Of a DNA stretch of 36,567 nt, positions 1 through 10,119 are shown piece by piece. Positions within the stretch are counted from its first letter, which is position 1. Each line of letters opens with the position of its first letter. Below the pieces are notes generated by a model. That model saw nothing but the letters and a program-made list of their open reading frames with translations, did no database searches and was not told where the DNA came from. Position numbers and translations under genes: made by a program. The DNA comes from Candidatus Phosphoribacter hodrii (GTDB lineage: Bacteria > Actinomycetota > Actinomycetes > Actinomycetales > Dermatophilaceae): assembly GCA_016707175.1 (NCBI GenBank), contig JADJIB010000009.1, positions 1 through 36,567 on the forward strand, given 5' to 3'.

Positions 1-343
1 TGTCGGTGCTCGGGGCCGGCATACGAGGCCAATGCCGCGTCCGGCGAATCAACTCGACGGTCGCCGACGGAAGGCCGCGACGACGCGCTGCCGTGCGCTG
101 GAGCAGGCGCGCGCGCAGGGGCCGGTCGAGATCGACACCCTCGACGGCACCACGGTGCGCCACCTCGCGGAGCCGATGTGGTGGTTCAACGTCCGGGCCC
201 CAACACCGAGCCGTTGCTGCCTCAACGTCGAGGCGGCCGACGCCGCCACGATGGCTTCGATCCGCGACTGCGTCCTCCGGCCCTGCGCCGGTCGGCGACA
301 GCAGTGCACCGGACATACCGGCGGCCCCGGCACAACCGTCTGA
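1..343 (+). pseudogene. manB: Phosphomannomutase/phosphoglucomutase ManB, C-terminal fragment (frameshifted, cut by window start)
   Basis: C-terminal part of an alpha-D-phosphohexomutase, which interconverts mannose-6-P and mannose-1-P for GDP-mannose and glycan synthesis in the cytoplasm. The pieces INSTVADG, VEIDTLDGTTV and WWFNVRA, then LNVEAADAATMASIRD, match the family's last domain, whose FNxRxSNTEP loop binds the substrate phosphate. That loop is garbled here: after WWFNVRA the reading slips and NTEPLL appears only in another frame before the original frame returns, as paired single-base indels would do. The final in-frame stop is TGA at 341-343, overlapping the ribosome-binding site of the next gene. 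The N-terminal three quarters lie outside the window. Indels look like sequence error rather than decay, because the same damage affects the neighbouring genes. Confidence 0.8.
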
Positions 344-349
344 GGAGGC

Positions 350-535
350 TGCCAGCCTGGGGCTTGCTCGCAGCGCGAGATCCTGCGCTGCCCGGCCTAT
401 CCCGAGCCGCTGCGGAGGGCCGGCCCAGCCGGTCCTGAGTTAGTCTGCACCTCACCCGAGTGCGGGTTGGCCCTCCGATCGAGGCAGGATCCAGTCCTGC
501 TCACCGATCTGGCCCGCAAGCCGGAGAAAGTCTGA
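350..535 (+). CDS. Trm112 family protein (start damaged)
   Basis: Small zinc-ribbon-like protein of the Trm112/YcaR type, commonly found between manB and the SIS gene in actinobacteria. One open frame reads REILRCPA, then PEPLRRAGPAGPELVCTSPECGLAL, then PVLLTDLARKPEKV before TGA at 533-535. The CTSPEC pair and the single C of LRCPA are the remaining metal-ligand cysteines; the second cysteine of the first CPxC pair reads as tyrosine. AGGAGG at 343-348 is a good ribosome-binding site, but no ATG, GTG or TTG follows at the right distance, so the start codon is probably lost to an indel or miscall near 353-362. The true start is therefore uncertain. Confidence 0.65.
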   Translation, partial: CQPGACSQREILRCPAYPEPLRRAGPAGPELVCTSPECGLALRSRQDPVLLTDLARKPEKV

Positions 536-584
536 GACGGGCGCCCCGTCTCGGTCGGGTTCGCACCCCAAGAGAGGAGCCGGT

Positions 585-1783
585 ATGCCGCGCTGGGACG
601 ACAGACTCGTCGACGACGAGGCCGAGGCGCGAAAGCGGCTGGACAGCCGAGGAACGTTGCGGGCGTTGGCCGCCGCCGGACCCAGGTCCGCCAGTCGCTC
701 AGGTTGGCCCCCAAGAGGCCCGGCATCGCCGTGTCGCCGGAGGGTTCGCAACGCGGGGTGCTCGTTGCCGCGCGGGGTGGCACAGGGTCGTCGGTGACCT
801 TTGCCGCGGATGGTCTGGCCGAGCCGGGGTCTCCGGTGCCGATCAGCACGGCAGGGACACCGCCCTTCCGGGGTGGGTGGGGACCCTCGACCTGGTCTTG
901 CGGTGTCAGAGGAGTCGGGTCGGGCCGCCCGGACCGCTGGCCCTGGCTGCAGCGGCTGCCACGACGCGGGGCATCGCTGCTCACCGTGGGCGCTGATGAC
1001 TCGCCGTTGGCCGCACATCACGCCTCGGCCCGCGGCATCCATGTCGGCTGCCTGCCGGTGCGGCGTCCAGCCGCTACGGCCCTCTGGCCCTGCTGACGCC
1101 GGTCCTGCTGGCTGCCCGACGTGTTGGGCACAGCCAGGACCGGACCCGACCTGCTCAGAAGCCGTGGCTGACCGCCTCGATGCCGGTGCGGCGGCATACC
1201 GGCCGTCCTCGGAGGCGCCCGTCAACCCGGCCAAGCTCCTGGCGGCCGACCTGTCGGGGACTTCCCGTGGTGCTCGGGGACGGCGCGGTGGCGGGGTCGC
1301 CGCCCGCCGGGCCGCGATGATGCTTGCCGGACCGCTCGCGTGCCGGCGACGGTCGGCGAGTTGCCCGGCAGCGCTTCCGAGGTCGTGGCGCTCCTCGACG
1401 GGCCCTATACGCGCCACGGAGCCCGCAGCCCGACTCTGGCCTCGGCCGTCGACGACATCTTCCGCGACCCCTTCTGGACGGCGCCCCGATCCGCGACTGG
1501 TCCTGCTCATGTTGCGGGGGGCTGGCTGCCGGGATGACGCCCGCAGGCGTCGGCGGCTCGATGCCCGAAGACACCGACGACCTCGGCGATGCCGGTCGCG
1601 ACGGCAGCAATGGACGCCGGAGTGCGGGTTCACGAGCGCCGGGCCGAGCCGGGCCACCCGTTGGAACAACTGGCCGACCTCATCGGCCTGGTCGATTTCG
1701 CCGCGACCTATCTCGCGCTGGGCCTGGGCCTGGATCCAGGGGTTTCGGCGCACGTCCGGGCGCTGCGCGACCACGGCCGCTGA
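585..1783 (+). pseudogene. SIS-domain phosphosugar isomerase-like protein (TobH/ManC-type), multiply frameshifted
   Basis: Relative of the bifunctional phosphoglucose/phosphomannose isomerase-like proteins that follow manB in actinobacteria (TobH in mycobacteria). Homologous segments appear in order but in changing frames: DDEAEARKRLDSRGTLRALAAAG at the N-terminus, GLAEPGSPVPIST, LLTVGADDSPLA, ADRLDAGAAAYRPSSEAPVNPAK, RVPATVGELPGSASEVVALLDGP, and a C-terminus ATYLALGLGLDPGV ending in TGA at 1781-1783. The ATG at 585 follows GAGAGGAG. Total length (about 400 codons) fits an intact family member, so only single-base indels need correcting. One copy of the window-wide GTATGCCG octamer overlaps the start codon. 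Biochemical function of this family in actinobacteria is poorly defined. Confidence 0.7.
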
Positions 1784-1797
1784 CCCTCAGAACGCGG

Positions 1798-1834
1798 ATG
1801 CCGGGCGCCCGCCGCGACGGCGAGCACCCGGCAT
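1798..1834. terminator. Imperfect hairpin between convergent genes
   Basis: A 37-nt inverted repeat with 17-nt arms and a CGA loop. The outer 8 bp (ATGCCGGG with CCCGGCAT) and inner 5 bp (CGCCG with CGGCG) pair perfectly; between them are 2 bp flanked by two C-A mismatches. It lies between the stop of the SIS gene (1783) and the stop of the minus-strand oxidoreductase subunit (1864), where a bidirectional terminator is expected. There is no T-tract, as is usual in high-GC actinobacteria. The right arm runs into a CGGCATAC octamer. Confidence 0.55.
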
Positions 1835-1863
1835 ACCGGAGAAATGCGTCAGTCTGTCGCGGC

Positions 1864-3492
1864 TCAGTCCTCGGGGACCATGTGGATCGACCCGCACGGG
1901 CACTCCGCGACGCACATGCCGCAGCCCCTTGCAGTAGTCGTAGTCGATCTCGTAGCCGTGGCCGATGCTGGTCTTCTTGACCGCGTTGTCCGGGCAGACA
2001 CCGAAGCAGTTGTCGCAGGCGAAGCAGTTGCCGCACGACATGCACCGGCGCGCTTCGAACTGCGCGGTCTCCTCATCGAGCCCGGTCACGACCTCGTCGA
2101 AGGTCGACGCCCGACGGGCACCTTCGAGGTGCTCGCGGTGCTGGTGGGGGCATCGGCGTAGTACCAGGTGGTGAGCTTCTCGAAGGTCGCCACCGCGTGC
2201 TTGGCCGGCGGGGTGTATGCCGTGCCGCGCAGGTAGCCGTCGATGTAGCGAGCCGCCTTCTTGCCGTGTCCGACGGCGACGGTCACCGTGCGCTCGGCCG
2301 GAACCATGTCACCACCGGCGAAGATGCCCGCGCGGCCGGTCATCATCGTGCCGTCGACCGCGACCACACCGTCGGCGACGGTGATGCCGGCAACGCCCTC
2401 AAGGAAGCTCAGGTCGGCCTCTTGCCCCAGAGCAAGGATGAGCGGAGTCGGCTTCCAACTCCTCGAATTCGCCTGTGGGTTGGGGAATCCGGTCTCGTCG
2501 AGAGCCATCTTCTCGACGACCATCTTTGCCTTCGTCGACGTGCTTGATCGTCGAGAGCCACTTGAGCAGGATGCCTTCCTCCTGCGCCTCCTGGACCTCG
2601 AAGTCGTGCGCCGGCATCTTGTCGCGGTTGCGGCGGTAGACGATGATCGCCTCTTCCGCGCCAAGGCGCTTGGCCGTGCGCGCGGCGTCGATGGCCGTGT
2701 TGCCGCCGCCGTAGACGACGACCCGGCGCCCCAGCATGGGCTTCTCTTCCTGGGTCTCCACGTCGTGCAGGTAGCTCACCGCGTCGAGGATCTTGGCCGA
2801 CGAGCCGGCCGGGATGTAGGCCCGCTTGCCGATGTGCGCGCCGACGGCGAGGAAGACCGCGTCGAAGCCCTCGGCCTGCGCACCTCCAGGTCACTCACCT
2901 TGGTGTTGAGCTCGAGGGTGACCCCGATGTCGGTGATCCGCTTGACCTCGGCGTCGAGGATGTTGCGCGGCAACCGGTAGGAGGGATGCCAAAGCGCATC
3001 ATCCCGCCGGCCATCGGGCCCGCGTCGCGCACCGTCACCTCGTGGCCGAGTCGGCGCAGGTGGTATGCCGCCGACAGCCCTGAGGGGCCGGCACCGATGA
3101 CGAGGACCCGCTTGCCCGTGAGCAGTTCGGCGGCTGGAGGCTCGAACGCCCAACCCAGCTCGAGGGCCTGGTCGCCGAGGAAGCGCTCGACGGCGTTGAT
3201 GCCGACCGCTTCGTCGACCTGGGCCCGGTTACAGGCGGTCTCGCACGGGTGGTGCAGACCCGGCCCATGATCGCCAGGGAACGGGTTGTCTTGGGTCAGT
3301 TGCCGCCAGGCCGCCTCGTAGTTGCCTCTCCTCAGCGTGGAACAGCCATTGCTGGATGTTCTCGCCGGCGGGCCAGCCCTGGTTGCACGGGGGCAACAGG
3401 TCGACGTAGAGAGGCTTCTCGGTGCGCCAGGACCCGGTGTGGTTGGCCAGGCTCGAACCGAGGTCGAGGGTGATCGCAAAGGGCTTGTCCAT
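1864..3492 (-). pseudogene. GltD-like NAD(P)/FAD oxidoreductase with C-terminal 2x[4Fe-4S] ferredoxin domain, subunit of 2-oxoacid oxidoreductase (frameshifted)
   Basis: Likely passes electrons between the oxidoreductase core and NAD(P). The N-terminus MDKPFAITLDLGSSLANHTGSWRTE and a GltD-type [4Fe-4S] region (PPCNQ, HPCETACNRAQVDEAVGINAVE) are followed by the FAD-binding GAGPSGLSAAYHLRRLGHEV. Then come the NAD(P)-binding VVVYGGGNTAIDAARTAKRLGAEEA, the FAD-closing AGIFAGGDMV, and a ferredoxin tail CMSCGNCFACDNCFGVCPDNAV plus CGMCVAECPCGSIHMVPED. These segments sit in different frames; I count at least six shifts (near 3335, 3280, 2990, 2890, 2530, 2150 and 1930). One N-terminal cluster cysteine of the usual CxxxCP motif reads as tryptophan (NQGWPAGENI). 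The start codon overlaps the PorB stop as TGATG, implying translational coupling. Because alpha and beta are intact, sequence error is more likely than inactivation. Confidence 0.75.
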
Positions 3493-4589
3493 CAGTCCTG
3501 GGCTTTCGTCTCGGTGGCGCCGGCCGTCGGCAGCAGGTTGTAACGGCGGATGTTGCGGTCGGCCTGGGCCTGCATTCGGTCGATGACGTCCTGCCGGCGG
3601 GTCGGTGAGAACAGGTGGGCGAAGCGCTTCTGGCCCTTGAGGTAGTCCTCGACCGGCACCTGACGGCGGATGGGGGAGGACGCGACGACCTCGCCGTACT
3701 CAGCCTCGAAGACCGGGAAGATGCCGCTCTGGGTCGCCAGCCGGGCCACCTTGATCGTGTCGCCGGAGGCGGTGCCCCAGCCGAGCGGGCACGGGACCAT
3801 GACGTGGATGTAGCGCGCGCCGCGCATCGACATGGCCCGGTGGTCCTGGGCCGCCAGGTCGCGCAGGTCGGCGACCGATGCCGTTGCGACGTAAGGGATC
3901 TCGTGTGCCATGGCGATCCGGGGGAGGTCCTTGCCCTGCCCGAAGGTGTTGCCTGGGTCCTCGCCGACGGCCTGCGTGGTGGCGGTCCGCGCTGCCGGGG
4001 GAGTGGCCCCGGAGCGCTGGATGCCGGTGTTCATGTAGGCCTCGTTGTCGTAACAGATGTAGAGCACGTCGTCGTTGCGCTCGAACATCCCTGACAGACA
4101 GCCGAACCCGATGTCGACGGTGCCGCCGTCGCCGCCCTGGGCGACCACCCGCACGTCGCTGCGTCCCATGGCCTTGTATGCCGCCGCGACGCCGGATGCG
4201 ACGGCCGGAGCGTTGCCGAACAGCGAGTGCAGCCAGGCGACCCGCCACGAGGTCTCCGGGTAGGGCGTGGAGAACACCTCAAGGCAGCCGGTGGCGTTGA
4301 CGGCGACGATCTTGCCGTCCGCCGCGTGCATCGCCGCGTCGAGGGCGTAGCGGGCGCCGAGCGCCTCGCCGCATCCTTGGCAGGCCCGGTGGCCGGAGGT
4401 GAGGGAGTTGGTGCGGTTGGGGTCGGACTGGACCGAGCGGACCTCCAACGGCAGCAGTCGGTTTCCGACGGCGAAGGAGCCCACCTGGTAGAACTTCACC
4501 GGCTTGCTCGCCGGCTGCTCATGCAGCACCTCGGGAACAATCCCGTGGTGGAAACCCGCCGGGTCGGTCGTGGTGTCGATGGTCGTCAT
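3492..4589 (-). CDS. porB: 2-oxoacid (pyruvate):ferredoxin oxidoreductase, beta subunit (TPP-binding)
   Basis: Thiamine-diphosphate-binding subunit of a pyruvate/2-oxoacid:ferredoxin oxidoreductase, which decarboxylates the 2-oxoacid and forms acyl-CoA while reducing ferredoxin, or runs in reverse. The 365-aa protein carries the cluster ligands C70 and C73 (ACQGCGEALGARYALDA) and C101 (ATGCLEVF), plus a later candidate Cys in VPCPLGW. TPP/Mg binding is seen in GGDGG near 152-156 and DNEAYMNTGIQRSG from 181. The N-terminal 60 residues are an extra segment before the TPP fold. It follows alpha by 24 bp and overlaps the GltD-like gene by one base. The reading frame is intact. Substrate is not certain; pyruvate is favoured because the neighbouring transcarboxylase also uses pyruvate. 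Confidence 0.87.
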   Translation of the reverse strand: MTTIDTTTDPAGFHHGIVPEVLHEQPASKPVKFYQVGSFAVGNRLLPLEVRSVQSDPNRTNSLTSGHRACQGCGEALGARYALDAAMHAADGKIVAVNATGCLEVFSTPYPETSWRVAWLHSLFGNAPAVASGVAAAYKAMGRSDVRVVAQGGDGGTVDIGFGCLSGMFERNDDVLYICYDNEAYMNTGIQRSGATPPAARTATTQAVGEDPGNTFGQGKDLPRIAMAHEIPYVATASVADLRDLAAQDHRAMSMRGARYIHVMVPCPLGWGTASGDTIKVARLATQSGIFPVFEAEYGEVVASSPIRRQVPVEDYLKGQKRFAHLFSPTRRQDVIDRMQAQADRNIRRYNLLPTAGATETKAQD

Positions 4590-4613
4590 GTCAGCGTCCT
4601 CCTGGTCAGACCG

Positions 4614-5858
4614 TCACGGGGCGGGAGCCCCCAGGTCGCGGAGCATGTTCTCGGCGGCCGGTCCCGAGCGGCGCTCCGCCCGGTTGCGGGCGATTTCGCG
4701 CTCGACAAGGTCGGTGTCCAGGTCGAGGAAGGTCAGCGGCTCCAACGAGTCGGTGGTCGCCTGGTCGAGCATGTCGTTCAGCGAGGTCTTGAGGATCGGT
4801 CGACCGCCGAGGCCGGCGACGACCGTGTAGTTCTTGATCGGGTGTGAGGACATCGCCATCCGCACGTGCGAGGAGACGATGCCGCCGATGCCCACCGAGA
4901 AGGCCTTCTCGAGGCAGACGAAGCGCTTGGCGTTGCCGATCGCGGCCTCGACGGCCTTGAGCGGGAACGGCCGGAACGAGGTGATCCCGAGGACGCCGAT
5001 CTTCTCGCCTCGGGCCCGTCGCTCGTCGACGACGTCCTTGATCGTGCCCAGCACCGACCCGAGCGCGATGACGACGGTCTCGGCGTCCTCGATCTCGTAG
5101 GTGTGCAGCAGCCCGCCGGAGTCGCGGCCGAAGACCGCCTGGAACTCGGCAGCCACCGCGGGGATGAGGTCAAGGGCCTGCATCTGGCGCTCGTGGGCGA
5201 GGTAGCGGACCTCGGTGAACGCCTCGGGGCCGACCATCGCACCGATCGACACGGGGTTGGCCGGGTCGAGCACCTGGCGCGGCTCGAACGGCGGCAGGAA
5301 CCGCGCGACGTCGGCGGCCTCGGGCACGTCGACCTCTTCGACCGCGTGGGTGAGGATGAAGCCGTCCATGCAGACCATGACGGGCAGGGACAGCTCTTCG
5401 GCGATCCGGAAGGCCTGCACGTGCAGGTCGACCGCCTCCTGGTTGGTCTCGGCATACAGCTGGATCCAGCCGGAGTCGCGCTGACTCATCGAGTCGGTGT
5501 GGTCGTTCCAGATGTTGATCGGCGCGCCGATGGCCCGGTTGGCGACCGTCATGACGATCGGCAACCCGAGCCCGCTGGCGTTGTAGACGGCCTCCACCAT
5601 GTAGAGCAGGCCCTGGCTGGCGGTGGCCGTGTAGGACCGCGCACCGGCTGCCGAAGCCCCGATGGCCCCAGACATCGCAGCGAACTCGCTCTCGACGTTG
5701 AGGTATTCGCAGCCGGGCAACTCACCACGCTTGACGATGGCCGAGAGGCCTTCGACGATGTGCGTCTGGGGCGAGATGGGGTAGGCACAGATGACCTGCG
5801 GCCGACACGCGGCGACCGCCTGGGCAACCGCGAGCGAGCCCTCGATCTGGGTGCGCAA
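4614..5858 (-). CDS. porA: 2-oxoacid (pyruvate):ferredoxin oxidoreductase, alpha subunit
   Basis: Alpha subunit with the pyrimidine-binding and transketolase-C-like domains of the oxidoreductase. Diagnostic segments are ICAYPISPQTHIVEGLS near the N-terminus, NVESEFAAMSGAIGASAAGAR, TATASQGLLYMVEAVYNASG and the C-terminal VLGITSFRPFPLKAVEAAIG. At 414 aa it has the length expected for separate PorA subunits. The chosen start is TTG at 5858, preceded by GGGAG a few bases upstream and directly abutting the end of the gamma-subunit homology. No upstream ATG fits. The frame is uninterrupted. Together with beta, gamma and the GltD-like subunit it forms a four-gene operon read leftward from a divergent promoter region. 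Confidence 0.87.
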   Translation of the reverse strand: MRTQIEGSLAVAQAVAACRPQVICAYPISPQTHIVEGLSAIVKRGELPGCEYLNVESEFAAMSGAIGASAAGARSYTATASQGLLYMVEAVYNASGLGLPIVMTVANRAIGAPINIWNDHTDSMSQRDSGWIQLYAETNQEAVDLHVQAFRIAEELSLPVMVCMDGFILTHAVEEVDVPEAADVARFLPPFEPRQVLDPANPVSIGAMVGPEAFTEVRYLAHERQMQALDLIPAVAAEFQAVFGRDSGGLLHTYEIEDAETVVIALGSVLGTIKDVVDERRARGEKIGVLGITSFRPFPLKAVEAAIGNAKRFVCLEKAFSVGIGGIVSSHVRMAMSSHPIKNYTVVAGLGGRPILKTSLNDMLDQATTDSLEPLTFLDLDTDLVEREIARNRAERRSGPAAENMLRDLGAPAP

Positions 5859-6445
5859 CGGACGTCTCCCTGGGTGTGGGACGGAACGAGGGACTGAACG
5901 AGCTCGTATGCCGCGGTCGCGGCTGCCACGTTCTTGGCACCGAGGGCGCCGGGGAAGTGATCCTGCATCGCCTCAAGGAGCGCGGGCAGGTGGACCAGGC
6001 CGGTGAACGCGGCCAGGCCTCCGAGCATCACGAGGTTGGGCACCGGTCGCCCGATGTGCTCGCGAGCGATATCGGTCGCCGGAATGGTGAGCAGGCGGCC
6101 GACTCCGAGCCGGGCCGCCAGATCATCCAGGCCGAGCTCGCTCGGCGTGAGGGGCGAGTTGATGAGTGCGTAGCCGTCCGCCTTGAGGCCGGCGAAGACG
6201 TCGACCTGGTGCAGCAGGGTCGAGTCCTGCACCACGAGGGCGTCGGGAGTCACGACGGGCTCCCGGACGCGGATCTCCTGGTCGGCGACGCGACAGAACG
6301 CGACGACAGGGGCTCCGGTGCGCTCGGAACCGAAACTGGGGAAGGCCTGGGCGTGGCGACCTTCATCGAATGCGGCAACGGACAGCAACTCGGCGGCAGT
6401 GACCACGCCCTGTCCGCCTCGGCCGTGGATGCGGACCTCGAACAT
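5549..6445 (-). CDS. porC: 2-oxoacid:acceptor oxidoreductase, gamma subunit (open frame over-extended)
   Basis: First gene of the oxidoreductase operon. The gamma (PorC/POR) domain occupies roughly residues 1-195: FEVRIHGRGGQGVVTAAELL at the N-terminus, AFPSFGSERTGAPVVAFCR, and GRPVPNLVMLGGLAAFTGL. It helps bind CoA and assemble the complex. Homology ends around VQSLVPSHTQGDV, at about 5,860, exactly where alpha begins. Beyond that the frame continues for about 310 bases as an arginine/serine/proline-rich shadow of alpha, which is not believable protein. Most likely a single indel removed the real stop near 5,860, so the true gene is about 5,860-6,445. ATG at 6445 begins directly on the conserved N-terminus; the ribosome-binding site is weak. 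Confidence 0.78.
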   Translation of the reverse strand: MFEVRIHGRGGQGVVTAAELLSVAAFDEGRHAQAFPSFGSERTGAPVVAFCRVADQEIRVREPVVTPDALVVQDSTLLHQVDVFAGLKADGYALINSPLTPSELGLDDLAARLGVGRLLTIPATDIAREHIGRPVPNLVMLGGLAAFTGLVHLPALLEAMQDHFPGALGAKNVAAATAAYELVQSLVPSHTQGDVRCAPRSRARSRLPRRSPRVGRRSSVPTPSRPRRTSSKASRPSSSVVSCPAANTSTSRASSLRCLGPSGLRQPVRGPTRPPPARACSTWWRPSTTPAGSGCRSS

Positions 6446-6703
6446 GCGTTGAACGTATGCCGCGGATCACGATGAGGCCTAGGGACCAATGGTCCTCACT
6501 TCAACCGCCATGCTCAGCCGCAGGTGAACATCGGATGGACACCTGCCGCGGGGCGGCATACCGCATGGGGAAAGTGACCAAAGCCGGGCCAGAGGTCCCA
6601 GGATCGAGTCCGTTTTGCGTGCCACATTGACGGGCACGAGGGTATGCCGCTCCCCGCATGTCGCGGCGCCCGTCGACTGCCGCCGTCGGAAGGTGTCGCC
6701 ACG
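6446..6703. promoter_or_regulatory. Divergent intergenic region between oxidoreductase and transcarboxylase operons
   Basis: 258 bp between two divergent operons that both act at pyruvate, so it should hold both promoters. I see three copies of the octamer GTATGCCG/CGGCATAC (6455, 6554, 6642), the last two inverted with respect to each other. GGAAGG at 6688-6693 is the ribosome-binding site for the 5S gene. I cannot assign -35/-10 boxes with confidence. An in-frame ATG at 6644 would lengthen the 5S protein by 20 residues but lacks the conserved N-terminal sequence. Confidence 0.5.
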
Positions 6704-8209
6704 ATGAGCAAGAAGATCGACGTCACGGAGCTCGCCCTGCGCGATGCCCACCAGAGCCTGTTCGCCACCCGGATGGCCTTGGAAGACATGGTCCCGATCT
6801 GCGAGGACATCGACCAAGCCGGGTACTGGAGCGTGGAGTGCTGGGGCGGCGCGACCTTCGACGCCTGCATCCGGTTCCTCAACGAAGACCCGTGGGAGCG
6901 GCTGCGCACTTTCCGCAGCCTGCTGCCCAACTCCAAGCTGCAGATGCTCCTGCGCGGGCAGAACCTCCTCGGCTACCGCCACTACGAGGACGACGTCGTC
7001 GACCGCTTCGTCGGCAAGGCCGTCGAGAACGGCATGGACGTCTTCCGCACGTTCGACGCCCTCAACGACGTGCGCAACGTCAAGCGCGCCATCGCTGCGG
7101 TCAAGCGTGAAGGGGCGCATGCCCAGGGCACTCTCTGCTACACCGTGAGCGAGTTGCACACGGTCGAGGGCTACGTCCAGATGGCCCGTGACCTCATGGA
7201 TCTCGGATGCGACTCGCTGTGCCTCAAGGACATGGCGGCGCTGCTGCAGCCGCAACCGGCATACGACATCGTCAAGGCGATCAAGGACGACCTCGGGCAG
7301 GACGTCCGCATCCACATCCACTGCCACGCGACGACCGGCGTCACCCTCGTGTCGTTGATGAAGGGCATCGAGGCCGGCGCCGACTGCGTCGATGCCGCGA
7401 TCTCCTCGATGAGCCTCGGCCCGGGTCACAACCCCACCGAGAGCCTCGTCGAGATGCTGCCCGGCACCGGGTTCCACACCGAGCTCGACGAGGGTCGACT
7501 CATCAAGATCAAGGACTACTTCGCCGGGATCCGCCCGAAGTACGCCGAGTTCGCGTCGAACATCGTCGGTGTCGAGACCGAGATCTTCAAGAGCCAGATC
7601 CCCGGCGGGATGATCTCCAACATGGAGAGCCAGCTCAAGGCTCAAGGGGCTGCCCACCGGATCAAGGAGGTGCTCGAGGAGGTTCCGCGGGTGCGCGCCG
7701 ACGCCGGCTACCCGCCCCTGGTCACCCCGTCGAGCCAGATCGTCGGCACCCAGGCGGTCTTCAACGTCATGATGGGCCGCTACAAGGTCCTCACCGGTGA
7801 GTTCGCCGACGTCATGCTCGGCTACTACGGCAGCACGCTCGGCACGCCGAACCCCGAGGTCGTCGAGATCGCCCGGGCGCAGGCCAAGAAGGACCCGATC
7901 ACCTGCCGGCCGGCTGACCTGCTCCCGGCCGAGTGGGAGAAGGACCGCGAGGAGGCCGGCGCGCTGCGCGGCTTCAACGGCTCCGACGAGGACGTGCTCA
8001 CCTACGCGATGTTCCCGAAGGTCGCTCCGACCTTCTTCGGCACCCGTGACGAGGGCCCCAAGAACGTCGGCAAGGACCCCGACACGCTCGCCGCCGAGAA
8101 GGCGGCCACCGAGGCCGGCGCCCAGCCCGGCCAGCCGGTTCGTACCCCCATCCGCTACAAGGTCATCGTCAACGGCGCCCCCCACAGCGTCCAAGTCCAG
8201 CCGTCCTGA
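6704..8209 (+). CDS. Methylmalonyl-CoA carboxytransferase 5S subunit (transcarboxylase)
   Basis: Transfers CO2 between carboxybiotin and pyruvate/oxaloacetate. The TIM-barrel carboxyltransferase domain starts at once (KIDVTELALRDAHQSL). The metal site of the Propionibacterium 5S enzyme (Asp23, carbamylated Lys184, His215, His217) maps with a constant offset of nine to D14, K175 (CLKDMA), H206 and H208 (HIHCHATTG). The C-terminal part is the conserved PYC_OADA-like domain. At 501 aa from ATG 6704 it matches the family; GGAAGG sits 10 bases upstream. No biotinyl domain is fused, unlike oxaloacetate decarboxylase OadA; the carrier is a separate gene downstream. Together with the 12S and 1.3S genes and no biotin carboxylase or OadB nearby, this points to transcarboxylase rather than an ATP-dependent carboxylase or Na+-pump decarboxylase. 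Confidence 0.88.
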   Translation: MSKKIDVTELALRDAHQSLFATRMALEDMVPICEDIDQAGYWSVECWGGATFDACIRFLNEDPWERLRTFRSLLPNSKLQMLLRGQNLLGYRHYEDDVVDRFVGKAVENGMDVFRTFDALNDVRNVKRAIAAVKREGAHAQGTLCYTVSELHTVEGYVQMARDLMDLGCDSLCLKDMAALLQPQPAYDIVKAIKDDLGQDVRIHIHCHATTGVTLVSLMKGIEAGADCVDAAISSMSLGPGHNPTESLVEMLPGTGFHTELDEGRLIKIKDYFAGIRPKYAEFASNIVGVETEIFKSQIPGGMISNMESQLKAQGAAHRIKEVLEEVPRVRADAGYPPLVTPSSQIVGTQAVFNVMMGRYKVLTGEFADVMLGYYGSTLGTPNPEVVEIARAQAKKDPITCRPADLLPAEWEKDREEAGALRGFNGSDEDVLTYAMFPKVAPTFFGTRDEGPKNVGKDPDTLAAEKAATEAGAQPGQPVRTPIRYKVIVNGAPHSVQVQPS

Positions 8210-8219
8210 AAGGTCAGCC

Positions 8220-9773
<1,554 letters not shown>

Positions 9774-9817
9774 CCTGGCGACCGACGACGACGAACAGAT
9801 AACCACGAGAGGTTCTT

Positions 9818-10096
9818 ATGACAAGCACCCCGATGGATGTCGCTCGCTTGGCCGACCTGGTCGAGGAGATGCAGCGACGGATCACCAAGCTGGAGAAGCA
9901 GCTGGCCGAGGCGCAGGGGCCCCAGGGGCCGGTGCCGATCGACACGATCCTCGCCATCTCCGCCGCGGTCGCGGCCTACCTGGGCAAGAAGGCGACCGTT
10001 CGCCAGATCCACTACAGCCACACCAACTCCTGGGCACGGATGGGCCGCTCCAACATCCACGCCTCGCACACCTTCACCCACACCCGGTCCCACTGA
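9818..10096 (+). CDS. Small transcarboxylase-operon protein, 92 aa, function unknown
   Basis: Not assigned to a named family with certainty. The first 35 residues (LADLVEEMQRRITKLEKQLAEA) look like a short coiled coil. After a GPQGPVP linker comes a compact domain, IDTILAISAAVAAYLGKKATVRQIHY, and a basic tail rich in His, Ser and Thr (SWARMGRSNIHASHTFTHTRSH). It lies between the 12S and 1.3S genes with gaps of 44 and 23 bp and its own GAGAGG site. I recall similar small proteins beside biotin-dependent carboxyltransferase genes, so a structural or assembly role in the transcarboxylase is a reasonable inference. It has no catalytic motif, signal peptide or membrane segment. Confidence 0.75.
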   Translation: MTSTPMDVARLADLVEEMQRRITKLEKQLAEAQGPQGPVPIDTILAISAAVAAYLGKKATVRQIHYSHTNSWARMGRSNIHASHTFTHTRSH

Positions 10097-10119
10097 CCCG
10101 CGACTGACAAGGAACGCCC

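Noticed and set aside
801..1937. 378-codon plus-strand frame through the SIS gene and across its end
   Set aside because: Homology segments of the SIS protein are in changing frames, and this frame crosses the hairpin and the convergent gene's end; it is a by-product of indels.
6704..8209. 5S gene as pyruvate carboxylase or oxaloacetate decarboxylase alpha
   Set aside because: No biotin carboxylase domain, no fused biotinyl domain and no OadB-like pump gene; the 12S and 1.3S partners are adjacent.
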